A stretch of 64,000 bases of DNA, from the NCBI RefSeq assembly GCF_000024085.1, contig NC_013166.1, forward strand, positions 806,001-870,000. The letters run 5' to 3'. The notes below the pieces were generated by a model, which worked only from the letters and a program-made list of their open reading frames with translations, was not told where the DNA came from and searched no databases. Source of the stretch: Kangiella koreensis DSM 16069. GTDB taxonomy: Bacteria; Pseudomonadota; Gammaproteobacteria; Enterobacterales; Kangiellaceae. A program made the translations under genes and the position numbers. Below, in pieces: positions 38,550 through 49,135 of this stretch (position 1 is its first letter; each line of letters begins with the position of its first letter).

Positions 38550-41447
38550 ATGGATAAAAAATCTATTTTCCCGCCTGCCAAAAAGCTGATGATAGCCACT
38601 GCGATCCTTTCTGCGGTGAGCTTTAATAATGCTGTTTTGGCGGCAGAAGAGGAAGAAGCGGAGAGCATTGTCGTTACAGGTTCTCGTATTCGTCAGGCAC
38701 AAGCTGAAGGTGCCAATCCAGTGAAAGTTTTGGATCGAGCCACGCTTGATCAGTCTGGACTAAAAACTATCGGTGATATTCTTGCCCAGTTGCCGGGTTC
38801 TGGCTCTGCACTTAATACTAGATTCAACAGTAGTGGGAACTTCGGTTTTCCACCAGATGGGGGCGGTGTTGGTGCGGGTGCCGCACAAGTTGCATTAAGG
38901 CATCTAGATGCAAAAAGAACTTTGGTATTGGTTGATGGCCAGCGATGGGTGAATGGTTCTTCAGCATCAGGTGTTTCAAACTCTGTAGACTTAAATACTA
39001 TTCCAATTAGTATTATTGACCGTGTTGAAATTTTAGAAGACGGGGCATCTTCTATTTATGGTTCTGATGCGATTGCCGGCGTTGTAAATATAATTACTCG
39101 TAAAGATTTCGAGGGGCTGGAAATTAACGCCTATGGCGGTATGTTCGATGAAGGTGATGGTGAAACCGGTCAGTTTGATATTTCATTCGGTGCTAATTCT
39201 GATCGTTTAAATGTTTTTTTCAATGTTAGCCATTATGACCAACAAGCAGTAAATGCATATGATCGTGAGCTTTCAAAGTATCCAGTACCTAATACAGGTG
39301 TAACTCGTGGTAGTTCTGGTACTCCTCAGGGGCGTTTTTTGTTTGTTGATCCTAATGATGAAGTTAATGATCTAACAATTAACGACGGTGTTACTGGTAT
39401 TCCTACCTATGATCTAAATAACCCTGGTGGTCCAAATGATGACTTCCATGCGTTTACAAACAATGATCGCTTCAACTTCTCTTCATACAATTTGTATGTA
39501 ACGCCTAGTCAGCGTACCTCTATTTTTGGCCAGACAACATTTCAGGTTTCTGATAATGTAAGCTTCTATACTAAAGCTATGTTTAACAACCGAAAGTCAA
39601 CGAATCAAGCCGCACCAGAGCCAATTTTCATTGGCCCAGATGCAGGTACAGGTGGGTTGGCGGATACGGTTATCATTCATGAAACTAATCCTTATAACCC
39701 ATTTGGCTTTACACTGGATGAAGACAACCTAATATTTATTGGGCGTCGTCCACTAGAAGGTGGTCCCCGTGTGTTCAAGCAAAATGTTGATACTACATTG
39801 ATTGCAATGGGCTTTAACGGCAGCTTCATGGCTGGTGATAATGACTACTATTGGGATGTCAATTACAGTCATGGTAAGAATGATGCACAACAAACCACTT
39901 ACGGTAGTTACAATATTCAGCGTATCAAAAATGCTCTTGGCGCCTTAGCAGACTGTCAGGCGCTTGAAGGCTGTGTTCCGCTTAACTTAACCGGCGGTCA
40001 GGGTGATGGTTCGGGCACTATTACTCAGGAAATGTTGGACTATATCCAACCAGTAATGACTGACGTGAGTGATAATGTCATCGATACTTTCTCAGCAAAT
40101 ATCTCTGCGGATCTTTTTGAGATGCCTGCTGGTTATTTCTCTTTCGCAGCAGGTATTGAGTCGCGTGAATACCGAGGTTCATATCAACCTGATGGATTAG
40201 TGGTTGCGGGCGAAAGTAACGGTGTTCCATCAACCCCTACTCGTGGCGAATATGATGTTGACGAATACTACGCCGAGTTCAAGCTTCCATTGTTGAAAGA
40301 TTTGGCCGCTGCCGAAGAATTGACCTTAACACTGGCAGCCCGTAATTCCGACTACAGTACTTTTGGTTCGGAAACTACTACTAAGTTCGGTGCCTTATGG
40401 CGTATAACGGATGAGTTCATGCTTCGTGGTGCTGTATCTGAAGGTTTTCGTGCGCCAAGTATTGGTGAGCTATATGCTGGAGCCTCACGCTATGATGCGC
40501 AACTGACAGATAGGTGCTCAAACTATGAAAATACTCAGTTTGAAACTAATTGTTCTAACCTGGGTATCCCTGTCAATTACTCACAAGCTAATCCACAAAT
40601 CTCTATTACCACTGGTGGTAACCCCGATCTGGATGCGGAAAAATCTGATAGCACAACCTTTGGTTTTGTTTATAGTCCTGGTTGGGTAATGGACGTTGAC
40701 TGGATCAATAGTCTTGATTTTAAAGGAACCTACTATGAGCATGAAATTAAAGATGCAATTCAGGCAATTGATGCACAGACTCAGTTAGACCGTTGTATCA
40801 CGACGCTAGATCCTGAGTTCTGTAATGGCATCAGCCGTACCGCTGGTGGCGCTATCAATGGTTTCAATAACCGCCTGGTGAATATTGGTGTGATTGAAAC
40901 TTCTGGTTATGATTTCAATATTAGCTATGTTAGCCCACAGTATGACTGGGGTACGTTGAATATTAACTGGACCAATACTTTTGTTAGTGAATATATCGAA
41001 GAAGCTCTTGGTGAGCGTGAAGATCTTGCTGGCATCGAGCGTAACGACTCAGGTATTCCAGAATGGAAATCTATGGTTAACACAACATGGAAACGTAATG
41101 ACTGGAGCTTAGGCTGGACCATGCGTTATATAGACAGCTTAACTGAAGCTTGTTCGGATACTTTGGATAATTCTCCAAACAGCCTAACAGCTCTGGGTTT
41201 ATGTTCAAACCCCGCTTCAGTTGACTCTGAGTCAACTAATGAGTTGGATTCACGCTTATATCATGACCTTCAGTTTACCTATTATCCAGATATTGATGGT
41301 ATGGATATGGAGCTAACGGTTGGCATTAACAATGCACTTAACGAAGATCCACCGGCCTGTTATAGCTGCTCACTAAATGGTTATGACCCATCAGTTTATG
41401 ACCCTGAAGGTAGCTTTAGCTATCTATCAGTTAGAATGAGGTTCTAA
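38550..41447 (+). CDS. TonB-dependent outer membrane receptor
   Basis: The 965-residue protein has a signal peptide ending near LAA (residue 33) and a TonB box-like ESIVVTGSRIR. The plug follows (TIGDILAQLPGSG, RTLVLVDGQRWVNG, RVEILEDGASSIYGSDAIAGVVNIITRK), and a large beta barrel ends in SYLSVRMRF with terminal phenylalanine. This is the larger type of receptor, common in marine gammaproteobacteria for peptides or polysaccharide fragments; the ligand cannot be read from sequence. Cysteine pairs in the barrel loops (for example DCQALEGC and CSNYENTQFETNC) suggest surface disulfides. No TonB, ExbB or substrate-degrading gene is adjacent. A UUCG-loop terminator follows. Confidence 0.92.
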   Translation: MDKKSIFPPAKKLMIATAILSAVSFNNAVLAAEEEEAESIVVTGSRIRQAQAEGANPVKVLDRATLDQSGLKTIGDILAQLPGSGSALNTRFNSSGNFGFPPDGGGVGAGAAQVALRHLDAKRTLVLVDGQRWVNGSSASGVSNSVDLNTIPISIIDRVEILEDGASSIYGSDAIAGVVNIITRKDFEGLEINAYGGMFDEGDGETGQFDISFGANSDRLNVFFNVSHYDQQAVNAYDRELSKYPVPNTGVTRGSSGTPQGRFLFVDPNDEVNDLTINDGVTGIPTYDLNNPGGPNDDFHAFTNNDRFNFSSYNLYVTPSQRTSIFGQTTFQVSDNVSFYTKAMFNNRKSTNQAAPEPIFIGPDAGTGGLADTVIIHETNPYNPFGFTLDEDNLIFIGRRPLEGGPRVFKQNVDTTLIAMGFNGSFMAGDNDYYWDVNYSHGKNDAQQTTYGSYNIQRIKNALGALADCQALEGCVPLNLTGGQGDGSGTITQEMLDYIQPVMTDVSDNVIDTFSANISADLFEMPAGYFSFAAGIESREYRGSYQPDGLVVAGESNGVPSTPTRGEYDVDEYYAEFKLPLLKDLAAAEELTLTLAARNSDYSTFGSETTTKFGALWRITDEFMLRGAVSEGFRAPSIGELYAGASRYDAQLTDRCSNYENTQFETNCSNLGIPVNYSQANPQISITTGGNPDLDAEKSDSTTFGFVYSPGWVMDVDWINSLDFKGTYYEHEIKDAIQAIDAQTQLDRCITTLDPEFCNGISRTAGGAINGFNNRLVNIGVIETSGYDFNISYVSPQYDWGTLNINWTNTFVSEYIEEALGEREDLAGIERNDSGIPEWKSMVNTTWKRNDWSLGWTMRYIDSLTEACSDTLDNSPNSLTALGLCSNPASVDSESTNELDSRLYHDLQFTYYPDIDGMDMELTVGINNALNEDPPACYSCSLNGYDPSVYDPEGSFSYLSVRMRF

Positions 41448-41467
41448 TTGGGGAAGACGAGTTAAAG

Positions 41468-41492
41468 AATGGGGCTTCGGCCCCATTTTTTA
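41468..41492 (+). terminator. terminator of the TonB-dependent receptor gene
   Basis: AATGGGGC (41468-41475) pairs with GCCCCATT (41480-41487) around a TTCG tetraloop, followed by Ts. Confidence 0.93.
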
Positions 41493-41574
41493 TGCTCGGT
41501 AGGGTGAGAACGTTTGGAAAATATAGCGGTTTGGTTTAACCTGATAGAATCTTACAGCAACAATTATTGGCACT

Positions 41575-43338
41575 ATGTCAACAAGCCTATCTTCTTTTCA
41601 ATTATTGGACTTATTAAAAAAAGCAAATTGGATCTCTGAAGAGCAGTTTCAGACCTCGAGAATTCATTTGCGTCAGGTTAATCCTAAGTTGCATCCGATT
41701 GAGCAAGTTGCTGACCTTTCTTTAATGCGTCACGATGATCATCGGACAATGATTGACGAAGAACTGCTAACGCAATTTGTGGCAAAGTTGTATAAATTGC
41801 CCTATGAAAAAATTGACCCATTAAAAATTGATGTTGACGGTGTCACTCGAGTCATGTCCATGGCATATGCACAACGGCATAACATTTTAGTGATTCACGT
41901 AGATAAACAAACTGAAGTGGTCAAAGTCGCGGTAATGAATCCCGAAGACTTGGCGTGGCGTGAAAGCCTTGAGCAGGTTTTACGCATGAAAATTGTGCCA
42001 GTCATGGGCAACCCAGCACTCATCAAGCGCTACCAAAAAGAATTCTATTTATTGTCAGCTTCGGTTAAAGGAGCTAATGAGGTTAAGTTACAAAAAGACA
42101 ATTCAGTCACCAACCTTGAGCAATTGATTGAACTCAAAGGCGCAGAAGAGGCTGATGCCAATGACCAACACATTGTACAAATCGTCGATTGGTTATTGCA
42201 GTATGCTTTTAAAGAGCGCGCGAGTGATATTCATATTGAACCACGTCGTGAAGTCGGGCGGATTCGCTTCCGAATTGATGGGGTTTTGCATCCGGTTTAT
42301 GAATTACCTATTTCGATTACCCATGCGGTTATTTCACGTTTAAAAATTCTAGGCCGAATGGATCTGGCAGAGCGACGCAAACCACTTGATGGTCGTGTTA
42401 AAACAAAAAGCCCAGACGGCTCTGAAATTGAGTTGCGACTATCAACGCTTCCGACTGCTTTTGGAGAAAAATTTGTTGGTCGTATTTTTGACCCAACCGT
42501 ACTTACGCGTAACTTTGATGAACTGGGTTTGGAACCCGAAACGGAATCAACGTGGCGAGACTTGATAAGCCAACCCAATGGCATTGTCTTACTAACTGGA
42601 CCAACTGGTTCCGGTAAAACAACAACCCTATATACCTCATTAAAATTATTAGCCACTCCCGATGTTAATATCTGTACTATTGAAGATCCTATCGAGATGG
42701 TGGATCCCAATCTTAATCAAATGCAGGTCCATCACGATATTGGTCTTGATTTCGCTGCAGGCGTACGAGCTTTGTTGCGTCAGGATCCGGACATCATCAT
42801 GATTGGTGAGATTCGCGATAAAGAAACTGCACAAATGGCGGTGCAGGCTGCGCTGACGGGACACTTGGTAATATCAACCTTACATACTAATGATGCGCCT
42901 TCAGCGATGACGCGACTGATTGAAATTGGTATTGAGCCGTATTTACTGAATGCCACCATGTTGGGGGTTATGGCTCAACGATTGGTCAGAACCTTGTGCA
43001 AATTCTGCAAGCAAGAAAAGCCAACCGATCCAAAGGCTTGGGAAGCACTAGTCGGAGCCAATCAAAAAGTGCCAATGCCAGATAAAATTTTTCATCCGGT
43101 AGGCTGTGATCGCTGTCGTCATACCGGTTATCAGGGGCGCCAAGGTATCTACGAATTACTCAAAGTCACTGATGATTTGAAAACTCTCGTTTACGAAAAT
43201 GGAGAAATACGCCAGTTAAGACGACAAGGGATTAAAGACGGTATGAACCTGTTACGAGTTAGCGGTGCTTATAAAGTTGTTGCTGGAATGACAACTATTG
43301 AAGAAGTGTTGCGCGTAGCACCGCGCGATACCAAATAA
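41575..43338 (+). CDS. GspE/PilB family secretion ATPase, orphan
   Basis: The 587-residue ATPase has an N-terminal GspE-N-like domain (residues about 1-160), then the catalytic core. The ASDIHIEPRREVGRIRFRIDGVL box, Walker A GPTGSGKTT at 342-350, Asp box TIEDPIE, Walker B DPDIIMIGEIRDKETA and the His box TGHLVISTLHTNDAPSA are all intact. A four-cysteine zinc motif (CKFC, then CDRC) is in place. Such ATPases power type II secretion or type IV pili, but no pilin, platform or secretin gene is near, so it must serve machinery encoded elsewhere or an unknown function. It ends at a bidirectional terminator shared with mltF. Confidence 0.92.
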   Translation: MSTSLSSFQLLDLLKKANWISEEQFQTSRIHLRQVNPKLHPIEQVADLSLMRHDDHRTMIDEELLTQFVAKLYKLPYEKIDPLKIDVDGVTRVMSMAYAQRHNILVIHVDKQTEVVKVAVMNPEDLAWRESLEQVLRMKIVPVMGNPALIKRYQKEFYLLSASVKGANEVKLQKDNSVTNLEQLIELKGAEEADANDQHIVQIVDWLLQYAFKERASDIHIEPRREVGRIRFRIDGVLHPVYELPISITHAVISRLKILGRMDLAERRKPLDGRVKTKSPDGSEIELRLSTLPTAFGEKFVGRIFDPTVLTRNFDELGLEPETESTWRDLISQPNGIVLLTGPTGSGKTTTLYTSLKLLATPDVNICTIEDPIEMVDPNLNQMQVHHDIGLDFAAGVRALLRQDPDIIMIGEIRDKETAQMAVQAALTGHLVISTLHTNDAPSAMTRLIEIGIEPYLLNATMLGVMAQRLVRTLCKFCKQEKPTDPKAWEALVGANQKVPMPDKIFHPVGCDRCRHTGYQGRQGIYELLKVTDDLKTLVYENGEIRQLRRQGIKDGMNLLRVSGAYKVVAGMTTIEEVLRVAPRDTK

Positions 43339-43360
43339 ACACTCATAGTGAGCAGACAAT

Positions 43361-43397
43361 AAAAAAAGCCTGATGAAAATCTCATCAGGCTTTTTTT
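43361..43397. terminator. bidirectional terminator between the secretion ATPase gene and mltF
   Basis: AAAAAAAGCCTGATGA (43361-43376) pairs perfectly with TCATCAGGCTTTTTTT (43382-43397) across a short loop, with A and T tracts on either side. Confidence 0.94.
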
Positions 43398-43413
43398 GTG
43401 TTCTCATGCCAGT

Positions 43414-44904
43414 CTAGTTTTCAACGGGCTCTTCTGCTTCTTCACTGGTTCCCAGTACTTCGTCTTGTTCGGTACTCGTTTGTTCGATATCGACATCGGG
43501 AAGCGATTCTGTTTCTGTATCCAGTAATTCCGAACCTCCAGCTTTAGCCTCTGCTACTTGTTTTAAAACCTGATAATAGCGGCGAATATTATTCACATAT
43601 TTAACCGGCTCATCACCTCTGGCATAACCATAACGGGTTCTTGAATACCACTTCTTCTGACGTAACAGTGGAAGGTATTCTTTAACCGATAACCATTTAT
43701 CAGGATCAGCACCATCCGCTTCAGCCAGGCGACGAGCATCTTCTAAGTGGCCAAAACCAACATTATAAGCCGCCATTGCAAACCAGGTTCGGTCAGGTTC
43801 ACCAATACGCTCAGGTATTTTCTTTTTCACCAGGCGTAAATAATCAGCACCGCCTAAAATACTTTGCTCTGCATCAAGACGGTTTTTTACGCCTAATTGT
43901 TTTGCAGTATTCAAGGTCAACATCATCAGCCCTCTAACACCGGTAGGGGAGCGTGCATGAGGTTCCCAATGTGACTCCTGATAGCCCATTGCCGCCAACA
44001 AGCGCCAGTCTAGATCATCACCTGCAGCTTCATAGAAATAGGGACGATACTTATCCAATTTATTATCAATGGCGCGTAAAAATTCACGGCTTCCGACATA
44101 ATCAAATTTTGAGAGGTGACCATAGTATCGCTCGGTCAAGTAGCCCAAAGTGCCGTCCTCTCGAATTTTAGAGAAAAACTCAATCGCTTTAATATACAGG
44201 CTGTTATCATTTTCTTTGCGAAATGCCCAGGCTAACTGTTCGGGCTCAGATACGCTAAAAGCGACTGCTAGCTCGGGTTGAACCTGGCGAGCCAGCTGTA
44301 GTTCGTTGGAGTCAACAATAGTGTAATCAAACTGACCATCCAGTACGCCATCCAGCAGGTCTTGCGGTGTTAAATCAGAACGCTCTGTCCAACTTAACTC
44401 AGGGTAATCCTGCTGTGATTTCAACAACGCCTCGGAATGTGAGCTGTTCGCAACAACGGTCAGGTTTTTATCAACCTGGCTAAAATCACGCGGACGATCA
44501 TTGCCTTGCTTGTACACCATCTTACTGGTGATTTCCTGATAAGGCGGGCCAAAACGTAAATACTCTTCACGTTGCCGAGTTATGGTTAACCCCGCAGCTG
44601 CAAAGTCAGCGCGTCCACTGGCAACTTCCCGCAGGATTTTCGCAATATCATTCTCGGTGACGATCTGCACTCGAACGCCAAGCTCGTCGGCAAATAGCTT
44701 GACCAGATCGTACTCAAATCCACTAAAACCATCTTCGCCGACATACATAGTAGTGGGTGAAATACGGGTATAGACTTTTATGTACCCCTGTTCCTGCACA
44801 CGTTCGAGCTGGTTTTTGGGCTCTTTACCACAGCTTGTTAGCAACAAAAGTGAGGTTATCAGAAGCGCAAAACAAATTAAGCTTTTTCTAAGGCCTTGAT
44901 TCAT
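43414..44904 (-). CDS. mltF: membrane-bound lytic murein transglycosylase F
   Basis: MltF cleaves peptidoglycan between MurNAc and GlcNAc while bound to the envelope. The 496-residue protein (E. coli 518) begins with a signal and a lipobox-like LTSC (Cys25), so it is probably a lipoprotein. Residues about 40-270 form a periplasmic solute-binding domain (GYIKVYTRISPTTMYV, FAAAGLTITRQREEY), and about 290-450 an SLT domain with catalytic Glu310 in GYQESHWEPHARSPTGVRGLMML. The acidic C-terminal tail of about 45 residues is low-complexity. It is divergent from purL. The usual MltF N-terminus is a simple signal-anchor, so the lipobox is a minor variation. Confidence 0.93.
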   Translation of the reverse strand: MNQGLRKSLICFALLITSLLLLTSCGKEPKNQLERVQEQGYIKVYTRISPTTMYVGEDGFSGFEYDLVKLFADELGVRVQIVTENDIAKILREVASGRADFAAAGLTITRQREEYLRFGPPYQEITSKMVYKQGNDRPRDFSQVDKNLTVVANSSHSEALLKSQQDYPELSWTERSDLTPQDLLDGVLDGQFDYTIVDSNELQLARQVQPELAVAFSVSEPEQLAWAFRKENDNSLYIKAIEFFSKIREDGTLGYLTERYYGHLSKFDYVGSREFLRAIDNKLDKYRPYFYEAAGDDLDWRLLAAMGYQESHWEPHARSPTGVRGLMMLTLNTAKQLGVKNRLDAEQSILGGADYLRLVKKKIPERIGEPDRTWFAMAAYNVGFGHLEDARRLAEADGADPDKWLSVKEYLPLLRQKKWYSRTRYGYARGDEPVKYVNNIRRYYQVLKQVAEAKAGGSELLDTETESLPDVDIEQTSTEQDEVLGTSEEAEEPVEN

Positions 44905-45069
44905 TTAAGAAATTATAATCTTAGCGGTTGTTTGCCAACATTATGACTGTATCCAACCAAAAAGTGCAAATTAAAGCATCCAATTTCCCGTTTAGGACTT
45001 ATCAATAACAGCCAATTAGAGTAAAATTTGCGCTTTCGCAATTCCTCCAGATTTACAGTCGAGATCGGT

Positions 45070-48000
45070 ATGCTCATATTACGCGGTAACCCTGCCTTTT
45101 CTAACTTTCAGAAGTCATTTTTACTCAAAGAAGCGTCAGCAATCAGTTCGCAAGTTGTTGATATTTATGGTGAGTATGTACATTACGTTGATACCAACAG
45201 TGAGTTGGGTGATGCCGAACTGAAAATTCTCGAAAGATTATTGGAATATGGCCCAAGTCGTCCCGCCAGCGAGCATTCTGGTCAACGGCTGATTGTCGTG
45301 CCACGTCCGGGCACCATTTCGCCCTGGTCTTCGAAAGCCACCAATATCGCGCAAAACTGTAGTCTAGATAAAATCGAACGCATTGAGCGAGCGGTTGCGG
45401 TTTATTTTAAAACCAGTGACGGGGCTGAGCTGAGTGCCGATGTGGTAGCTCAATTAAAGCCATTGATTCATGACCGCATGACTCAATCAGTATTCACTGA
45501 ACACAGTCATGCGGAAGTCTTATTTGAGCAACACCAACCGAGGCCTCTTGCCCATGTGGATATTCTTGGCGGTGGTCGCGAAGCCTTAGTAACAGCCAAC
45601 AGCGAAATTGGCTTGGCTTTAGCGGAAGATGAAATCGATTACTTAGTTGAAAGTTTTACTAAGCTTGGCCGTAACCCATCGGACGTTGAACTGATGATGT
45701 TTGCGCAGGCCAACTCAGAGCACTGTCGTCATAAGATCTTCAATGCCTCCTGGACCATTGATGGCATCGAAAAAGAAATGTCATTGTTTAAGATGATCAA
45801 AAATACCTATCAGGTGAATTCTGAAGGTGTGCTTTCTGCCTATAAAGATAACGCGGCGGTTTTCGAGGGCTTTACGGCTCATCGCTTTTTCGCCAACGCG
45901 GAAACTCATGAATACCAATATCATTTAGAGCCAGTACACGTTCTGTGTAAGGTCGAAACTCATAACCACCCAACCTGTATTTCACCATACCCTGGTGCTT
46001 CGACTGGCTCTGGTGGTGAAATTCGTGATGAAGGCGCGACCGGTATTGGCGGTAAACCAAAAGTTGGCTTGACTGGCTTTACGGTTTCGAACTTAAAAGT
46101 CCCAGGCTATGTTCAGCCTTGGGAAACGGATTATGGTAAACCAGAGCGCATCGTAACTGCGTTGGATATTATGCTGGAAGGCCCGATTGGCGGCGCCAGC
46201 TTCAATAACGAATTTGGGCGTCCAGCGGTAACTGGTTATTTCCGTACTTTTGAAGAAGAGTTCGACTTCGAGTATGGAAAGGAAGTACGCGGTTACCATA
46301 AGCCAATCATGATTGCTGGCGGTATGGGTAATATTCGCGAGCAGCATGTTGAGAAAAAAGAAATAAAACCGGGTTACAAAGTGATTGTGCTGGGTGGCCC
46401 TGCGATGTTGATTGGTCTGGGCGGTGGTGCTGCTTCATCCATGACCTCAGGAACCAGTCAGGAAGATTTAGATTTTGCTTCGGTTCAGCGTGATAACCCT
46501 GAAATGGAACGTCGCTGCCAGGAAGTGATTGACCGCTGTTGGGAGATGGGTGAGAAAAACCCCATTGAATTTATTCATGACGTTGGTGCTGGTGGTTTAT
46601 CGAATGCGATTCCAGAGCTAGTGCATGATGGTGAGCGTGGCGGTAAGTTTGAATTACGCCGTGTACCCAATGCAGAAAAAGGCATGGCACCAGTTGAAAT
46701 CTGGTGTAACGAAGCGCAGGAGCGTTATGTATTAGCGGTGTCTCCGGATAGCTTAGCCAAGTTCGAAGAAATCTGTGGTCGCGAGCGCTGCCCATTTGCG
46801 GTAGTTGGCGAAGCGACAGAAGAATTGCACCTTGAACTGGCCGACGAGCACTTTGATAACAAGCCAGTTGATTTACCAATGGATATCCTGTTTGGCAAGC
46901 CACCAAAAATGCATCGTGAAGCAGCTACATTGGCTACTCCATCAACCGCGCTTCCACAAGTTGATGATATCAACGAAGCGGTTGATCGTATTCTGGCATT
47001 ACCCGCAGTAGCCGATAAAAGCTTCCTGATCACCATTGGTGATAGAACCGTTGGCGGTATGGTTTCTCGTGACCAAATGGTGGGACCTTGGCAGGTTCCG
47101 GTAGCCGATTGCGCGGTAACCACCTCGACTCATAACAGCTACACTGGCGAAGCCATGGCAATGGGTGAGCGTACTCCTGCAGCATTGCTTGATAGCGCCG
47201 CATCAGCGCGCATGGCGGTGGGTGAGGCAGTGACCAACATCGCAGCTGCTAAAATTGATGACATCAAAACAATTCGTTTGTCTGCAAACTGGATGGCCGC
47301 AGCCGGTGCACCAGGCGAAGACGTAAATTTATACAAAGCAGTCGAAGCCGTTGGTATGCAGTTATGCCCAGAGTTAGGCATCACTATCCCTGTTGGTAAA
47401 GACTCTATGTCGATGAAAACCGTATGGGAAGACAATGGCCAACAGAAAAGCGTTACTGCACCTCTATCATTAGTCATTACCGCGTTTGCGCCAGTAACCG
47501 ATGTGCGCAAAAGTTTGACGCCTCAACTGCGCACAGATAAAGATTCGACAGAACTATTATTATTAGACTTGGGTCGTGGCAAAAATCGCCTTGGTGCAAC
47601 AGCCTTCACTCAAGTGTATAAATTGCTCGGTACCGAGCCAGCCAACGTTGATTCAAGCGATGATCTGCGTAATTTCTTCAACGCCGTTCAGGCACTGAAT
47701 CACAATGACTTGGTTCATGCTTATCACGACCGCTCTGACGGTGGCTTATTAACAACTTTGGTGGAAATGGGTTTTGCCGGAAACTGTGGCGTTAGCGTAG
47801 ATTTGTCAGAGCTTAACGGTACAGCAGAAGAAAATCTGTTCAACGAAGAACTGGGTGCAGTGTTACAGGTTCCAGCTGATAAACGTGAGCAAGTTGAAGG
47901 CATTCTTTCACAACACAAGATCAGCGAGTTCGCGCACTTCATCGGCGAACCAGCAGAAACTAAAACCTTCAGCGTCACCAAAGATGGTAATGACATCCTT

Positions 48001-48966
48001 TCCCGTGACATGAAAGACTTGCGTGCCATCTGGTCAGAATTGACCTTCCGCATGCAAGCCATGCGCGATAACCCAGAGTGCGCGCAACAGGAATTTGATA
48101 CCAAACTGGATTTAAACAATCCGGGAATCAAGCCACATGCCACCTATACCGTGGATGAAAATATTGCCAAGCCATTGATCGCAACTGGCGCGCGTCCACG
48201 CGTAGCCGTCTTAAGAGAGCAGGGCGTTAACAGCCAGCTCGAAATGGCCGCCGCACTAACCAAAGCAGGCTTTGAATGTATTGACGTTCACATGAGCGAC
48301 ATTCTTTCAGGACGCGTCAGCTTACAAGATTTCACCGGCGCAGTTGCCTGTGGTGGTTTCTCCTACGGTGACGTACTTGGTGCAGGTGAAGGTTGGGCAA
48401 AATCGATTCTCTTTAACTCACGAGCGCGTGATGAATTTGAAGCCTTCTTCAACCGCCAGGATACTTTCAGCTTAGGTATCTGCAACGGTTGCCAGATGAT
48501 GTCGAACCTCAAAGAACTAATCCCAGGTGCCGACCACTGGCCACACTTCGTGCGCAACCAATCAGCGCAATTCGAAGCACGTTTTGCCATGGTAGAAGTT
48601 GCAAAATCACCATCACTATTCATGACCGGCATGGAAGGCTCACGCCTACCAATCGCTGTGTCGCATGGTGAAGGACGTGCAGAATTCAAATCCGAAGACT
48701 TAGCAAACCAAGTTAACGAATCAGGATTAGTCACAGCGCGCTACATCAACAACTATGGCGACATCGCAGATACCTATCCAGCCAATCCAAATGGCTCACC
48801 ATTCGGCATAACCGGCCTCACCACAACCGACGGTCGCGTAACCATCATGATGCCGCACCCAGAGCGCGTAGCGCGAACCGTGCAGAATTCATGGAGACCG
48901 GATGAGTGGAGAGAGGATGGGGCTTGGCAGCGGATGTTCTACAACGCCCGTAAGCACATTGGCTAA
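45070..48966 (+). CDS. purL: phosphoribosylformylglycinamidine synthase
   Basis: PurL converts FGAR, glutamine and ATP to FGAM in purine synthesis. The 1298-residue protein is the large fused type (E. coli 1295). The N-terminus [13 protein letters not shown] matches known enzymes, so ATG 45070 is the start although the frame is open upstream. It has [21 protein letters not shown] [17 protein letters not shown], the FGAM active site motif [24 protein letters not shown], and repeated AIRS folds. The glutaminase domain has nucleophile Cys1138 in GICNGCQMM and a His-Glu pair ([20 protein letters not shown]). A palindromic element follows the stop. Confidence 0.97.
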   Translation: MLILRGNPAFSNFQKSFLLKEASAISSQVVDIYGEYVHYVDTNSELGDAELKILERLLEYGPSRPASEHSGQRLIVVPRPGTISPWSSKATNIAQNCSLDKIERIERAVAVYFKTSDGAELSADVVAQLKPLIHDRMTQSVFTEHSHAEVLFEQHQPRPLAHVDILGGGREALVTANSEIGLALAEDEIDYLVESFTKLGRNPSDVELMMFAQANSEHCRHKIFNASWTIDGIEKEMSLFKMIKNTYQVNSEGVLSAYKDNAAVFEGFTAHRFFANAETHEYQYHLEPVHVLCKVETHNHPTCISPYPGASTGSGGEIRDEGATGIGGKPKVGLTGFTVSNLKVPGYVQPWETDYGKPERIVTALDIMLEGPIGGASFNNEFGRPAVTGYFRTFEEEFDFEYGKEVRGYHKPIMIAGGMGNIREQHVEKKEIKPGYKVIVLGGPAMLIGLGGGAASSMTSGTSQEDLDFASVQRDNPEMERRCQEVIDRCWEMGEKNPIEFIHDVGAGGLSNAIPELVHDGERGGKFELRRVPNAEKGMAPVEIWCNEAQERYVLAVSPDSLAKFEEICGRERCPFAVVGEATEELHLELADEHFDNKPVDLPMDILFGKPPKMHREAATLATPSTALPQVDDINEAVDRILALPAVADKSFLITIGDRTVGGMVSRDQMVGPWQVPVADCAVTTSTHNSYTGEAMAMGERTPAALLDSAASARMAVGEAVTNIAAAKIDDIKTIRLSANWMAAAGAPGEDVNLYKAVEAVGMQLCPELGITIPVGKDSMSMKTVWEDNGQQKSVTAPLSLVITAFAPVTDVRKSLTPQLRTDKDSTELLLLDLGRGKNRLGATAFTQVYKLLGTEPANVDSSDDLRNFFNAVQALNHNDLVHAYHDRSDGGLLTTLVEMGFAGNCGVSVDLSELNGTAEENLFNEELGAVLQVPADKREQVEGILSQHKISEFAHFIGEPAETKTFSVTKDGNDILSRDMKDLRAIWSELTFRMQAMRDNPECAQQEFDTKLDLNNPGIKPHATYTVDENIAKPLIATGARPRVAVLREQGVNSQLEMAAALTKAGFECIDVHMSDILSGRVSLQDFTGAVACGGFSYGDVLGAGEGWAKSILFNSRARDEFEAFFNRQDTFSLGICNGCQMMSNLKELIPGADHWPHFVRNQSAQFEARFAMVEVAKSPSLFMTGMEGSRLPIAVSHGEGRAEFKSEDLANQVNESGLVTARYINNYGDIADTYPANPNGSPFGITGLTTTDGRVTIMMPHPERVARTVQNSWRPDEWREDGAWQRMFYNARKHIG

Positions 48967-48979
48967 ATTTTAAATAGTC

Positions 48980-49083
48980 TTTTTCTTCCAATACTGCGTT
49001 ATAAGACTTATTTGAGGTGCTCACGGACGGCTAGTCCGCTCCGCCGCCTCAAAAAGTCTTATGCCTTGTCCTGAAAGAAAAAT
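48980..49083. repeat. palindromic intergenic element after purL
   Basis: Nested inverted repeats span about 104 bases. The outer arms are a TTTTTCTT-type sequence; the middle arms ATAAGACTTATTTGAGG (49001-49017) and CCTCAAAAAGTCTTAT (49047-49062) differ at one position; the core CGGAC-N5-GTCCG is at 49024-49038. It lies between the purL stop and the end of the accessory gene block. It resembles interspersed palindromic elements of gammaproteobacteria, but there is only one copy in this window. Confidence 0.65.
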
Positions 49084-49135
49084 CCTGCTTTAAAAAAGTG
49101 CTACTTTTTGAAAGTTAATTTGTATTAAAGCCTTG

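Noticed and set aside
45028..45069. Upstream extension of purL from a TTG codon
   Set aside because: The family N-terminus begins at the ATG at 45070; the extension shows no similarity.
48967..49135. A second attC completing the HEPN-like gene cassette
   Set aside because: GCCTAAC is present at the gene end but no matching GTTRRRY partner occurs on the minus strand before purL; the palindromic element there has a different structure.
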